A DNA stretch of 14,911 bases from Sulfurovum sp. (GCA_015493425.1 WGDG01000272.1:1-14911); one strand, 5' to 3'; counted from the stretch's first letter, positions 6,205 to 13,413 are shown. Made by a program: numbers and translations. The notes: generated by a model not told the origin, from the letters alone.

Positions 6205-6345
6205 ATGTTTTCTTCCTACTTTTTTAGAAAAAGTAGGCAAAAATCGTCACTTTTGCAATTGTGCGGACGGTGCTTTATGCGCCTTGCTTCGCAAATATGG
6301 GCGCATACACACCTGCACAAAAGGTGCAAAAGTGACACAAAAACA
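6205..6345. repeat. nested inverted-repeat element between divergent genes
   Basis: The intergenic stretch 6136-6371 holds no convincing gene but has two strong palindromes. The first is CCTACTTTTT/AAAAAGTAGG (6215-6224 and 6228-6237), a 10-bp stem with loop TAG. The second is a large nested hairpin. Its outer arms GTCACTTTTGCA (6246-6257) and TGCAAAAGTGAC (6325-6336) pair over 12 bp. Middle arms TTGTGC/GCACAA (6259-6264 and 6315-6320) and inner arms ATGCGCC/GGCGCAT (6277-6283 and 6300-6306) continue the fold. The layout resembles bacterial palindromic intergenic repeats or a miniature element without a transposase. A structured RNA is another reading. Confidence 0.65.
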
Positions 6346-6371
6346 AGAGAAGATGCTAACAAGGATAAAAA

Positions 6372-7643
6372 ATGTCAAAAATTATTGAGTATTTTGAAAC
6401 GATTGCAAAGATACCGCATTGTTCGAAAGAGGCTGATGGGCTGTGTGACTTTTTGGTAGCGTTTGTAAAGGAGAGAGGGTATGAGGTGGAGGTGGATGAG
6501 GCGAAGAATATCTACGCTTACAAAGGAACACCCCGACTTTGTCTGCAGGCACACTATGATATGGTCTGCATGGGCAGGGCACCGCAGATAGAAACCTATG
6601 TTGAAGAGGGGTGGATGAGAGCTAAAGATGCCTCTTTGGGAGCGGACAACGGTATGGCGGTGGCGATGATGATGCAGCTGATGGAGGAGGGGAAGGTGTT
6701 GGAGTTTCTCTTTACCTCCGATGAGGAGATAGGGCTTATCGGCGCTAATGCACTGGCATTTGAGCTCAAAGCGGAGTATATGCTCAATCTTGACAGCGAA
6801 GATGAGGCAGAAGTGTACATCGGATGTGCCGGAGGCGCAGATATTACGGCGTTCAAACAAGATGACTACGTTGAGGGAAGCGGCACCTGCTATGAGGTTG
6901 CTGTAAACGGACTGCCGGGTGGACATTCGGGGGTAGATATTGACAAAGGTATTCCCTCTGCCATAAAAGTGCTTGGCAGCTACCTCAAAGAGGCAGGAGT
7001 GACACAGCTTGCAAGCCTCTATGCCGGTGAGCGGCGTAATGCTATTCCTGCCAATGCGGTAGCCATCGTTAGAAGTGAAACGCCGTTGACAGCCAAAGGA
7101 GATGTAACAGTACGTGTCTTGAATGAATCTCCCGAGATTCTCAAAGAGGGAGCAAAGGTTATCGAACTCATCAATGCTTTCAAACACGGTGTGCATGAGA
7201 TGAACGAGGAGCTTGGCATTCCGCATACCAGTATCAACCTTGCCATCATCACCGCAGATGAAAAGGGCGGATTACGCATAGAAACGAGTGCCAGGGCGAT
7301 GGATATGGAGGCGCTTGACACACTGACCCAAGAGACGGTTACACTGTTTGAACAGTACGGCTTTTCCACGAAAGTTGAAGATAAATACCCCGCCTGGAAG
7401 CCTGACGTGACTGACTTTACCAAACTGGTCGATACCAAGATGCGTAAAGTGTTCGGCCAAAGCAAGTTTATGGCGATCCACGCAGGGCTTGAGTGTGGTG
7501 TGATCGCCCAGAAATACCCGCAGATGAAGTTTGCTTCCATTGGTCCGACCATCCGCTATCCTCACTCGACACGGGAAATGGTGAAGCTTGATTCAGTAAA
7601 GAAGACATTTGATGTGCTCAACCGTGTGATAGAATCAGTATAA
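6372..7643 (+). CDS. pepD: aminoacyl-histidine dipeptidase PepD (peptidase M20C)
   Basis: PepD cleaves Xaa-His and other dipeptides in the cytoplasm with two bound metal ions, recycling amino acids. The metal-ligand series of the M20 family is complete: H61 and D63 in LQAHYDMV, D92 in SLGADNG, E118/E119 in TSDEEIGLIGA, D141 in LNLDSED, and H398 in RYPHSTRE. H185 in PGGHSG marks the inserted dimerisation domain. The block AIHAGLECGVIAQKYP near the end and SIGPTIRYPHS are typical of PepD itself. At 423 residues it is shorter than E. coli PepD (485), consistent with compact versions elsewhere. AAGGAT lies 5 bases before the ATG. No clear promoter is seen; the nested repeat lies just upstream. 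It appears to be monocistronic. Confidence 0.93.
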   Translation: MSKIIEYFETIAKIPHCSKEADGLCDFLVAFVKERGYEVEVDEAKNIYAYKGTPRLCLQAHYDMVCMGRAPQIETYVEEGWMRAKDASLGADNGMAVAMMMQLMEEGKVLEFLFTSDEEIGLIGANALAFELKAEYMLNLDSEDEAEVYIGCAGGADITAFKQDDYVEGSGTCYEVAVNGLPGGHSGVDIDKGIPSAIKVLGSYLKEAGVTQLASLYAGERRNAIPANAVAIVRSETPLTAKGDVTVRVLNESPEILKEGAKVIELINAFKHGVHEMNEELGIPHTSINLAIITADEKGGLRIETSARAMDMEALDTLTQETVTLFEQYGFSTKVEDKYPAWKPDVTDFTKLVDTKMRKVFGQSKFMAIHAGLECGVIAQKYPQMKFASIGPTIRYPHSTREMVKLDSVKKTFDVLNRVIESV

Positions 7644-7720
7644 ATGATTGTTTTCATCAAAATTACTTAAGAGAAAGAGGAGTAAAATAGAAATATATAC
7701 TTAATTTCCAAGGAGCCTAA

Positions 7721-8629
7721 ATGACCCTGTTCGAAGATGTCGAATATATCAAAAAGAGAGTGGCAGATGATAAAGAGATACTCAAAGCAGTGAAAGCACT
7801 TGAAAAAAACCTTCATTTGCTTAAAACCAAAGAGGGGCTTTCTCAGCTGATGACGAAAAAGAAGATGGCGAAGATCATCCGAAATGTAAAATATGAAGAA
7901 GAGCTCAAAGCATTACAAGTCGAATTGATTAAACTGCAAAACTGGGTATTCGAGAACAACAAACGGGTCATGATCATCTTTGAAGGGCGGGATGCGGCAG
8001 GAAAGGGTGGTGCGATCAAACGTTTTACCCAATATCTCAATCCTCGGAAGTTCCGGGTTGTTGCACTGCAGAAACCAACAGAGGTCGAAACGGGGCAGTT
8101 CTATTTTCAGCGCTATTTCCAGCATCTTCCCAATCCAGGAGAGATCACCTTTTTTGATAGAAGTTGGTACAACCGTGCCATTGTTGAACCGGTCTTTGAC
8201 TTCTGTACGCCGGAGCAGTATGAGAAGTTTATGAAAGAAGTGCCGGAGATCGAACATGCGCTTGTAGATGATGGCATTATCCTGATAAAATTTTGGTTTT
8301 CCATCAAAAAAGAGACGCAGCATAAGCGTTTTGAAGAGCGTAAAACAAATCCGCTCAAACGCTGGAAGCTCAGTCCGGTTGATGAAAAGGCTCAGGAGAT
8401 GTGGGACAAGGTTACCTACTACAAAGAGGAAATGTTCAGCCGTACCCATACCGGATTCGCGCCATGGATCATTGTCGACAGCAACGATAAAAAGAGTGCA
8501 AGGCTCGAGTCGATCCGCTTTGTACTTTCTTCAATCGATTACAGCGGTAAGCATGATGCCAAGATCAATCTGCACCATGATCCCGAAGTAGTTGAACGCT
8601 ACCACCGGAGATCACACAGTGAAAGTTAG
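7721..8629 (+). CDS. ppk2: polyphosphate kinase 2, class I (PPK2)
   Basis: PPK2 enzymes transfer phosphate between polyphosphate and nucleoside diphosphates (or monophosphates, by class) in the cytoplasm. The single P-loop domain has Walker A GRDAAGKGG (residues 89-97), Walker B FFDRSWYNRA (144-153) and a lid-like basic stretch KTNPLKRWKLSPVDEKA. An N-terminal helical extension of about 75 residues and a total of 302 residues suit single-domain class I enzymes, but class and direction cannot be proved by eye. AAGGAG (7710-7715) precedes ATG 7721. TAAAAT at 7683-7688 is a weak -10 candidate. The stop TAG (8627-8629) overlaps the stop of the convergent nth gene, so no separate terminator can exist between them. 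Confidence 0.93.
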   Translation: MTLFEDVEYIKKRVADDKEILKAVKALEKNLHLLKTKEGLSQLMTKKKMAKIIRNVKYEEELKALQVELIKLQNWVFENNKRVMIIFEGRDAAGKGGAIKRFTQYLNPRKFRVVALQKPTEVETGQFYFQRYFQHLPNPGEITFFDRSWYNRAIVEPVFDFCTPEQYEKFMKEVPEIEHALVDDGIILIKFWFSIKKETQHKRFEERKTNPLKRWKLSPVDEKAQEMWDKVTYYKEEMFSRTHTGFAPWIIVDSNDKKSARLESIRFVLSSIDYSGKHDAKINLHHDPEVVERYHRRSHSES

Positions 8630-9279
8630 ACTTTGAAGCTCTCTGTTGTTTTGCAGTAGGGTTTCATGAAACAGTCGTCACATTCGGGTTTGACTGCTTT
8701 GCAGCGGTAACGTCCAAAGAGTACCATCGCCTGATGGAGGCGGTGGAGGTCGGTTTTGAACTTTTTCGTCAGTTCCTCTTCACATTTGATGGCCGTGGGA
8801 GCATCACAGAGTCCAAGGCGGTGTGCGACACGGTAGACATGGGTATCGACTGCCATGAGATTTGCACCGGTATATTCAATCATCACTACATTGGCAGTCT
8901 TCTGTCCCACACCTGCCAGCTTGACAAGCTCATCACGTTCAAGCGGTATCTCTCCACCATAATTTTCGACAACACTCTGTGCCATTTTGATGAGGTTCTT
9001 GGCCTTATTATTGAAAAAGGAACAGGTATTAATGTAAGATTTTACTTCGTCAAGGTCTGCATTTGCCAGAGAAACAGGGTCTGGGTAGCGTTCAAACAGA
9101 GCCGGTGTAATGATGTTTACACGTTTGTCGGTACACTGGGCAGAGAGCATGACGGCAACAAGCAATTCATAAATATTATGGTAGTTTAGCTCAGTCACTG
9201 AATCCGGATAGTGTTCCAGAAACAGTTTTTTAATCTCTTCGATCTCTTTTTTTGTTGCTTTTTTTACCTTTTTAGCCAT
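8626..9279 (-). CDS. nth: endonuclease III (DNA glycosylase/AP lyase) Nth
   Basis: Nth removes oxidised pyrimidines and cleaves abasic sites in base excision repair. The 217-aa protein has the helix-hairpin-helix LAGVGQKTANVV with catalytic K127, then VDTHVYRV with catalytic D145. The [4Fe-4S] loop has cysteines 193, 200, 203 and 209 with the canonical C-x6-C-x2-C-x5-C spacing. A lysine-rich start (MAKKVKKATKKE) precedes the first helix. AAGGAG lies 10 bases before the ATG. It diverges from the PEB4-like gene, an arrangement I recall from Campylobacter jejuni (nth, peb4, fba). The last four bases, TTAG, hold both its TAA and the TAG of ppk2. Confidence 0.95.
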   Translation of the reverse strand: MAKKVKKATKKEIEEIKKLFLEHYPDSVTELNYHNIYELLVAVMLSAQCTDKRVNIITPALFERYPDPVSLANADLDEVKSYINTCSFFNNKAKNLIKMAQSVVENYGGEIPLERDELVKLAGVGQKTANVVMIEYTGANLMAVDTHVYRVAHRLGLCDAPTAIKCEEELTKKFKTDLHRLHQAMVLFGRYRCKAVKPECDDCFMKPYCKTTESFKV

Positions 9280-9363
9280 GGTGACTCAACTCCTTAAAAA
9301 ATCTTAGCATAACGCGTAATTGTTAATGAATTGTTTAACTATAACAGATATACTAACCCCACT

Positions 9364-9369
9364 TATAAT
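9364..9369 (+). promoter_or_regulatory. -10 box for the PEB4-like gene
   Basis: A perfect TATAAT (ACTTATAATTT context) predicts a start near 9376, followed by AAAAGGAC (9379-9386) and ATG 9395. Because the box lies downstream of the in-frame ATG at 9320, it argues for the 9395 start. Confidence 0.6.
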
Positions 9370-9394
9370 TTTCAACTCAAAAGGACAAGAGTAC

Positions 9395-10240
9395 ATGTTA
9401 AAACTTGCAAAAACTTCACTAATCGCAGTTGCGGTTATGGCAACATCCGTTGTTGCTTCGGACATTCTGGTGACCGTTAACGGACACAATATTACCAAAA
9501 AAGATGCCGAGGCATTTGTAAGTGCAACATCCCCAAATGCACACTACGAGCAGTTGACTCCTCAGCAAAAAGCACTGGTTAAGAAGACGCTGGTTGAAAA
9601 AGCGCTTTTTGCCGACGTAGCGAAAAAAGAGGGGATCGACAAGACACCCGAATTCAAGCGTAACATGGAGAAAATCGGTAACGAACTTGCAGTAAATATG
9701 TGGATGAAGAAGCAGATGGACAATGCTGTTGTCAGTGACAGTGAAGCAAAAGCATTTTATGATAAAAATAAAGATAAATTCAAAATGCCAGAGCTTGTAC
9801 ATGCCCGACATATTCTTGTCAAAGATGAAAAGACTGCCAACGATATTATCAAGCAGCTCAAAGGCCTTAAAGGTGACAAGCTGAAGGCGAAGTTTATTGA
9901 ACTGGCTAAGGCAAAATCTACCGGACCTTCAGCATCTAAAGGCGGAGATCTCGGTAAGTTCAAAAAGGGACAGATGGTTCCTGCATTCTCAAAAGCGGTC
10001 TGGTCACTTAAACCGGGTGAAATTACAACTAAAGCGGTAAAGACTCAGTTTGGATACCATGTAATCTATCTTGAAAGCAAAGAAGCTCCCAAAACAGTTC
10101 CTTATGAAGCTGTTAAAAGCAGAATTATTGCATCACTCAAGCAGCAGGAATTTGCAAAGAAAATTGCGGAAATGGCAAAAGAGCTGCGAAGCAAAGCAAA
10201 AATTGTCGATATGGAAAAAGACGCAAGCGCAACCAAATAA
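9395..10240 (+). CDS. peb4: periplasmic parvulin-type peptidyl-prolyl isomerase/chaperone, PEB4/SurA-like
   Basis: The 281-aa precursor has a signal peptide with a likely cut after VVA (residue 21). A SurA-N-like helical chaperone region follows (about 24-130), starting ILVTVNGHNITKKDAEAF. One parvulin (PpiC) domain spans about 134-230, with ARHILVK, SKGGDLGKFKKGQMVPAF and TQFGYHVIYL. A C-terminal helix (238-281) completes the chaperone part. This is the layout of Campylobacter PEB4 (Cbf2), which helps outer-membrane proteins fold in the periplasm and was first known as an antigen linked to adhesion. ATG 9395 is preferred over 9320 because it gives the signal peptide directly, has AAAAGGAC upstream and follows a TATAAT box. 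Neighbours nth and fba match the Campylobacter order, with one extra gene before fba. Confidence 0.9.
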   Translation: MLKLAKTSLIAVAVMATSVVASDILVTVNGHNITKKDAEAFVSATSPNAHYEQLTPQQKALVKKTLVEKALFADVAKKEGIDKTPEFKRNMEKIGNELAVNMWMKKQMDNAVVSDSEAKAFYDKNKDKFKMPELVHARHILVKDEKTANDIIKQLKGLKGDKLKAKFIELAKAKSTGPSASKGGDLGKFKKGQMVPAFSKAVWSLKPGEITTKAVKTQFGYHVIYLESKEAPKTVPYEAVKSRIIASLKQQEFAKKIAEMAKELRSKAKIVDMEKDASATK

Positions 10241-10265
10241 TTAGAGTCTTGGAGGGGGAGGAAAA

Positions 10266-11300
10266 ATGAAACGATCGGTTATAGCGCTTGGCGTTGTCTG
10301 TCTGCTTGGTATGTCACCGGTAATGGCTGACCATTTGAAAGACAGATTGAGCGGCATGCTTCATGAGAAGGATGATATGCCCGGAATGGTGAATCTCAAC
10401 GGACTTGGAATGGGAGCCGGAAGACCTGCCAAGCCTGTCAGCCGGTCGGCCAAGGCCGTTGTTGCTACAGTCAATGGAAAAAAAATCCTTAAAAAAGAGG
10501 CAGATGCCTATCTTTCCGAACGTACCAAAGGCAAGGTGAAAGATTTTGATCTGCTGCCAAACAAACAGCGCCTCGCACTCATTAAGGAAATGTCGCTACC
10601 CCTTGTTTTGGCGAATGAAGCAAAAAAAAGCCTCTCCAAAGAAGAGATAAACGCAGTACTTTCCCGTTTATGGATGCAGAAAAAAGCAGCTGATCTCAAT
10701 GTCAGTGATGAAGCAATTGCCCAGGCATACGAAAAGATCAAAGCACAGGCAAAAGCTCAGAGTGCACTTGCCCAGGTTCCTCCCCTTGAAAAAATAAAAG
10801 ACCGTATTAAAATGCAGATTACCGAGCAGAAGATTGTGAAAGATTTGATGCGTGGCGTACAGATCCGTGTTGAGCCAAATTCAGATACGGTTGCCGGATA
10901 TGCCGGTATGATGGCAATCGGTGTGGATGATGTAAACAAAGCACTGCAGATTATGACTAAAGGAAAAGCTACCTGGGCGACATTGCCTCCCCAGGATAAA
11001 GCACGTGTACTTGAGATGGTTGCACCGAGACAGATGATTGCACTTGCAGCCAATAATCAGTTGAGTAAAGTACAAAAAGAGAATGCACTGGCCAACTACT
11101 GGATGCAAAAACAGCTTGCCCACGTATCGGTGAGTGATGATGCGGTCAAGAAGCGTTATGCGAAGATTAAAAAGCGTCTTGCAAAATCGAAAAAGAAACT
11201 GCCACCCTTTGAAAAGCTCGCTCCGGCATTGAAACTGGAACTTGCCAAAGAGAAGCTGGTAAGTGACTTGATGAAGCATGCAAGCATCAAACTTAAATAA
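10266..11300 (+). CDS. exported chaperone-like protein with duplicated SurA-N/PEB4-type region and no parvulin domain
   Basis: The 344-aa precursor has a signal peptide ending VMA (residue 21), a Gly/Pro-rich linker to about 62, then two related units. Unit 1 (about 64-202) starts AVVATVNGKKILKKEADAYL and contains LWMQKK, NVSDEAIAQAYEKIK, PPLEKIKDRIK and KIVKDLMRGVQIRV. Unit 2 (about 212-343) contains YWMQKQ, SVSDDAVKKRYAKIK, PPFEKLAPALK and KLVSDLMKHASIKL in the same order. Both resemble the N-terminal chaperone part of the preceding PEB4-like protein (VTVNGHNITKKDAEAF, MWMKKQM, VVSDSEAKAFYDK), but no PpiC domain is present. A periplasmic holdase or PEB4 partner is inferred. It follows after 25 bases with a strong GGAGG site, so it is probably in one operon with it and fba. 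Confidence 0.8.
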   Translation: MKRSVIALGVVCLLGMSPVMADHLKDRLSGMLHEKDDMPGMVNLNGLGMGAGRPAKPVSRSAKAVVATVNGKKILKKEADAYLSERTKGKVKDFDLLPNKQRLALIKEMSLPLVLANEAKKSLSKEEINAVLSRLWMQKKAADLNVSDEAIAQAYEKIKAQAKAQSALAQVPPLEKIKDRIKMQITEQKIVKDLMRGVQIRVEPNSDTVAGYAGMMAIGVDDVNKALQIMTKGKATWATLPPQDKARVLEMVAPRQMIALAANNQLSKVQKENALANYWMQKQLAHVSVSDDAVKKRYAKIKKRLAKSKKKLPPFEKLAPALKLELAKEKLVSDLMKHASIKLK

Positions 11301-11329
11301 ACCAAACAGAAATAAAGGAACGTATAACG

Positions 11330-12403
11330 ATGTCAACAAAAGTGATGGATGCCATATCGGCAGGTGTGGTAACCGGTGATGATCTGCAAACACTTTTTGC
11401 GATTGCAAAAGCGAATGAGTTTGCTATTCCGGCGGTTAATGTAGTCAGTACCTCTTCAGTCAATGCCGTGATGGAAGCAGCGAAAAAAGTCAATTCTCCG
11501 GTGATCGTTCAGTTTAGTAACGGCGGTGCAGCATACTATGCCGGCAAGGGTATCGACGCCAAAACAGGGGCAGTTCTGGGTGCCATTTCGGGTGCACAGC
11601 ATGTCCACACCCTGGCAGAGGCGTATGGAGTTCCCGTGGTACTTCACACTGACCATGCGGCACGTAAGCTTCTGCCATGGATCGATGCGTTGCTCGATGC
11701 GAGTGAAGCACACTTTGAAAAGACGGGAAAACCGCTCTTCTCTTCCCATATGATCGACCTTTCCGAAGAGCCGATAGAGGAGAACATTGAAACCTGTAAA
11801 CGCTATCTTGAGCGTATGAGCAAGATGGGAATGACACTGGAAATAGAGCTTGGTATCACCGGCGGTGAAGAGGATGGGGTCGACAATACCGAAGTGGATA
11901 ATAAGCTTCTCTATACACAGCCTGAAGAGGTAGCCTATGCGTATGAAGAGTTGATGAAAGTCTCCGATAAGTTTACTGTTGCCGCCTCTTTTGGAAATGT
12001 CCACGGTGTTTACAAACCGGGTAATGTTATTTTACGTCCGGAAATTCTTGACAATTCCCAAAAGTATATTGAAGAGAAGTTCAACACCGAACCAAAACCT
12101 GTCAACTTTGTCTTTCATGGCGGATCAGGAAGTGAACTTAAAGATATTCGCGAAGCAATCAGCTACGGCGTAATTAAAATGAATATCGATACTGATACCC
12201 AGTGGGCATTCTGGGACGGTGTTCGCGGTTATGTAGCAAAATACCAAGACTATCTGCAGGGGCAGATCGGTAACCCTGAAGGTGAGGATAAACCGAATAA
12301 AAGCTATTACGATCCGCGCAAGTGGCTCCGTGCGGGCGAAGAGTCTATGGTCAAGCGCCTTGAGCAGGCTTACGAAGATCTCAACTGTATTGGACGGAAC
12401 TAA
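11330..12403 (+). CDS. fbaA: class II fructose-bisphosphate aldolase
   Basis: This zinc enzyme splits fructose 1,6-bisphosphate into glyceraldehyde 3-phosphate and dihydroxyacetone phosphate, or runs in reverse in gluconeogenesis. The 357 residues, close to E. coli FbaA, contain VVLHTDHAARK with catalytic D108 and zinc ligand H109, E173 in MTLEIELGITGGEEDG, zinc ligands H225 in FGNVHGVYKPG and H263 in FVFHGGSGS, and the phosphate-binding NIDTDTQWAF. This marks the class IIA (E. coli-like) type. AAAGGAA lies upstream of ATG 11330. The short gap of 29 bases after the chaperone-like gene suggests co-transcription. In an autotrophic or chemolithotrophic relative it would mainly serve gluconeogenesis; that is inference. 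Confidence 0.95.
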   Translation: MSTKVMDAISAGVVTGDDLQTLFAIAKANEFAIPAVNVVSTSSVNAVMEAAKKVNSPVIVQFSNGGAAYYAGKGIDAKTGAVLGAISGAQHVHTLAEAYGVPVVLHTDHAARKLLPWIDALLDASEAHFEKTGKPLFSSHMIDLSEEPIEENIETCKRYLERMSKMGMTLEIELGITGGEEDGVDNTEVDNKLLYTQPEEVAYAYEELMKVSDKFTVAASFGNVHGVYKPGNVILRPEILDNSQKYIEEKFNTEPKPVNFVFHGGSGSELKDIREAISYGVIKMNIDTDTQWAFWDGVRGYVAKYQDYLQGQIGNPEGEDKPNKSYYDPRKWLRAGEESMVKRLEQAYEDLNCIGRN

Positions 12404-12433
12404 AGCGTTCAGTGCGTAGCGTTCAGCGTTCAG
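12404..12433 (+). repeat. 7-base-periodic tract, unit AGCGTTC
   Basis: Directly after the fba stop the sequence reads AGCGTTC, AGTGCGT, AGCGTTC, AGCGTTC, AG: four heptads, three identical. It contains TGCGTAGC (12413-12420), also found at the tip of the hairpin at 13414-13469. The presumed GTG start of the next gene (12412) lies inside it. Confidence 0.7.
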
Positions 12434-13350
12434 AAGAGACGGGCTCCCCGTCTCTCAATCTTCCTTCTCCTATCCAAACATTTTCCTTCGAAAACCATAC
12501 ATTCTATCTCAAACGTGATGACTTGATTCATTCCGATTTTTCCGGGAACAAAGCCCGTAAGTTCCACTACTTTCTTACCCATGATTTTCCACATGTTGAT
12601 ACACTTGTTTCCTATGGCTCGGCGCAGTCCAACGCAATGTATTCCCTCTCCGTACTGGCAAAAATGAAAGGGTGGAATTTTGAATACTATGTCGACCATA
12701 TTGCCGATTATCTGAAAGCAAATCCGAACGGTAATTATAAAGCGGCGATTGAAAACAATACTGTTTTCAAAGTGAAGAGTGAAGAGTTAAGAGTGAAGAG
12801 TGAAAATGTTCTATTCATAGAGGAGGGTGGGCGGCAAAAGGAGGCAGAATATGGTATCAGACTTTTGGCGAAAGAGATTATAGAATGGCAGAAAGACCAT
12901 AGTATTGAAGAACTCAATATCTTTCTACCATCAGGTACAGGTACGACGGCTTTATATTTACAAAAGACATTATGCGATGAAGATGTTGTCGGGGGACAAC
13001 ACCCTACAGTGTATACGTGTGCATGTGTTGGAGGGAGTGACTATTTGAACAAACAGTTTTATATGCTTGAAGCCGATGAGAACTACCATCCAACGATACT
13101 TTCATTACCCAAAAAACACCATTTTGGGAAACTTTATCGAGAAAATTACGAAATTTGGCTAAAATTACAACAACAAACGGGCGTAGTCTTTGACCTGCTT
13201 TATGATCCTTTGGGATGGCGTACGTTGCTTGCGCATAGAGAGCTTTTGTGTAAGCCGTTACTATACATCCATCAAGGCGGTCTGTTGGGAAATGAGAGTA
13301 TGCTCTTGCGTTATAAGCGGAAATTTCCGCTTATAACAGTGAATGGTTAA
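12412..13350 (+). CDS. ACC deaminase/D-cysteine desulfhydrase-like PLP enzyme
   Basis: The protein (312 aa from GTG 12412) belongs to the fold-type II PLP enzymes. Visible are YLKRDDLIHSDFSGNKARK with PLP lysine K47, LVSYGSAQSNAM (66-76), the phosphate-binding PSGTGTTALYL and YIHQGGLLGNESML near the end. The family includes 1-aminocyclopropane-1-carboxylate deaminase and D-cysteine desulfhydrase; the substrate here cannot be fixed. A sulfur-related role (cysteine breakdown) is more likely than ACC in such an organism, but that is inference. The start is uncertain: no ribosome site precedes the GTG, and recognisable homology begins only near residue 17 (LPSPIQTFSF). The first 16 codons come from a heptad repeat and hairpin. 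A 33-base heptad tract is inserted in frame near residues 121-131. Confidence 0.8.
   Translation: MRSVQRSEETGSPSLNLPSPIQTFSFENHTFYLKRDDLIHSDFSGNKARKFHYFLTHDFPHVDTLVSYGSAQSNAMYSLSVLAKMKGWNFEYYVDHIADYLKANPNGNYKAAIENNTVFKVKSEELRVKSENVLFIEEGGRQKEAEYGIRLLAKEIIEWQKDHSIEELNIFLPSGTGTTALYLQKTLCDEDVVGGQHPTVYTCACVGGSDYLNKQFYMLEADENYHPTILSLPKKHHFGKLYRENYEIWLKLQQQTGVVFDLLYDPLGWRTLLAHRELLCKPLLYIHQGGLLGNESMLLRYKRKFPLITVNG
12435..12455 (+). terminator. strong GC hairpin after fba
   Basis: AGAGACGGG (12435-12443), loop CTC, CCCGTCTCT (12447-12455) form a perfect 9-bp stem 32 bases past the fba stop. No T run follows, so it is either a weak terminator or an RNA stabiliser. It is read as codons 9-15 of the following gene, which is odd for a real N-terminus. 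Confidence 0.45.
12771..12803 (+). repeat. 7-base-periodic tract AGAGTGA inside the PLP gene
   Basis: The bases read AGTGA, AGAGTGA, AGAGTTA, AGAGTGA, AGAGTGA: almost five heptads. The 33-base length keeps the reading frame and adds VKSEELRVKSE (residues 121-131) to what looks like a variable surface loop before VLFIEEGG. Confidence 0.75.
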
Positions 13351-13370
13351 TAGTGAAGAGTGAATAGTTT
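13336..13370 (+). repeat. 7-base-periodic tract at the 3' end of the PLP gene
   Basis: ACAGTGA, ATGGTTA, ATAGTGA, AGAGTGA, ATAGTTT repeat with a period of seven and are close to the AGAGTGA unit of the tract at 12771. The stop codon TAA (13348-13350) lies inside the tract. Confidence 0.6.
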
Positions 13371-13373
13371 TGG

Positions 13374-13379
13374 TATGAT
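13374..13379 (+). promoter_or_regulatory. candidate -10 box for hisD
   Basis: TGGTATGAT gives an extended -10 (TATGAT at 13374-13379). A transcript from it would carry the hairpin at 13414-13469 in its leader. It overlaps the small hairpin at 13377-13393, so the two readings compete. Confidence 0.3.
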
Positions 13380-13397
13380 TTCTTTCAGAAATCTTTT
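13377..13397 (+). terminator. possible intrinsic terminator of the PLP gene
   Basis: GATTTCT (13377-13383), loop TTC, AGAAATC (13387-13393) form a 7-bp stem followed at once by TTTTAT. The stem is AT-rich, so it is a modest terminator, but it lies 26 bases after the stop codon at 13350, where one is expected. Confidence 0.45.
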
Positions 13398-13413
13398 ATA
13401 AATACAGGTATTG

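Noticed and set aside
6136..6240. N-terminal extension of the small membrane protein to 6240
   Set aside because: The extension would cover its own TATAAT promoter and part of a palindrome, while ATG 6135 has a good ribosome site and a hydrophobic start.
6176..6459. Two overlapping plus-strand frames upstream of pepD
   Set aside because: They read through the nested inverted repeats and into pepD in the wrong frame, without ribosome sites.
6375..7226. Open frame of 283 codons on the minus strand within pepD
   Set aside because: It is antisense to a gene with a full set of M20 metal ligands; the translation is cysteine- and histidine-rich in the way shadow frames usually are.
9320..9394. Upstream start for the PEB4-like gene
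   Set aside because: The signal peptide, ribosome site and TATAAT box all point to ATG 9395.
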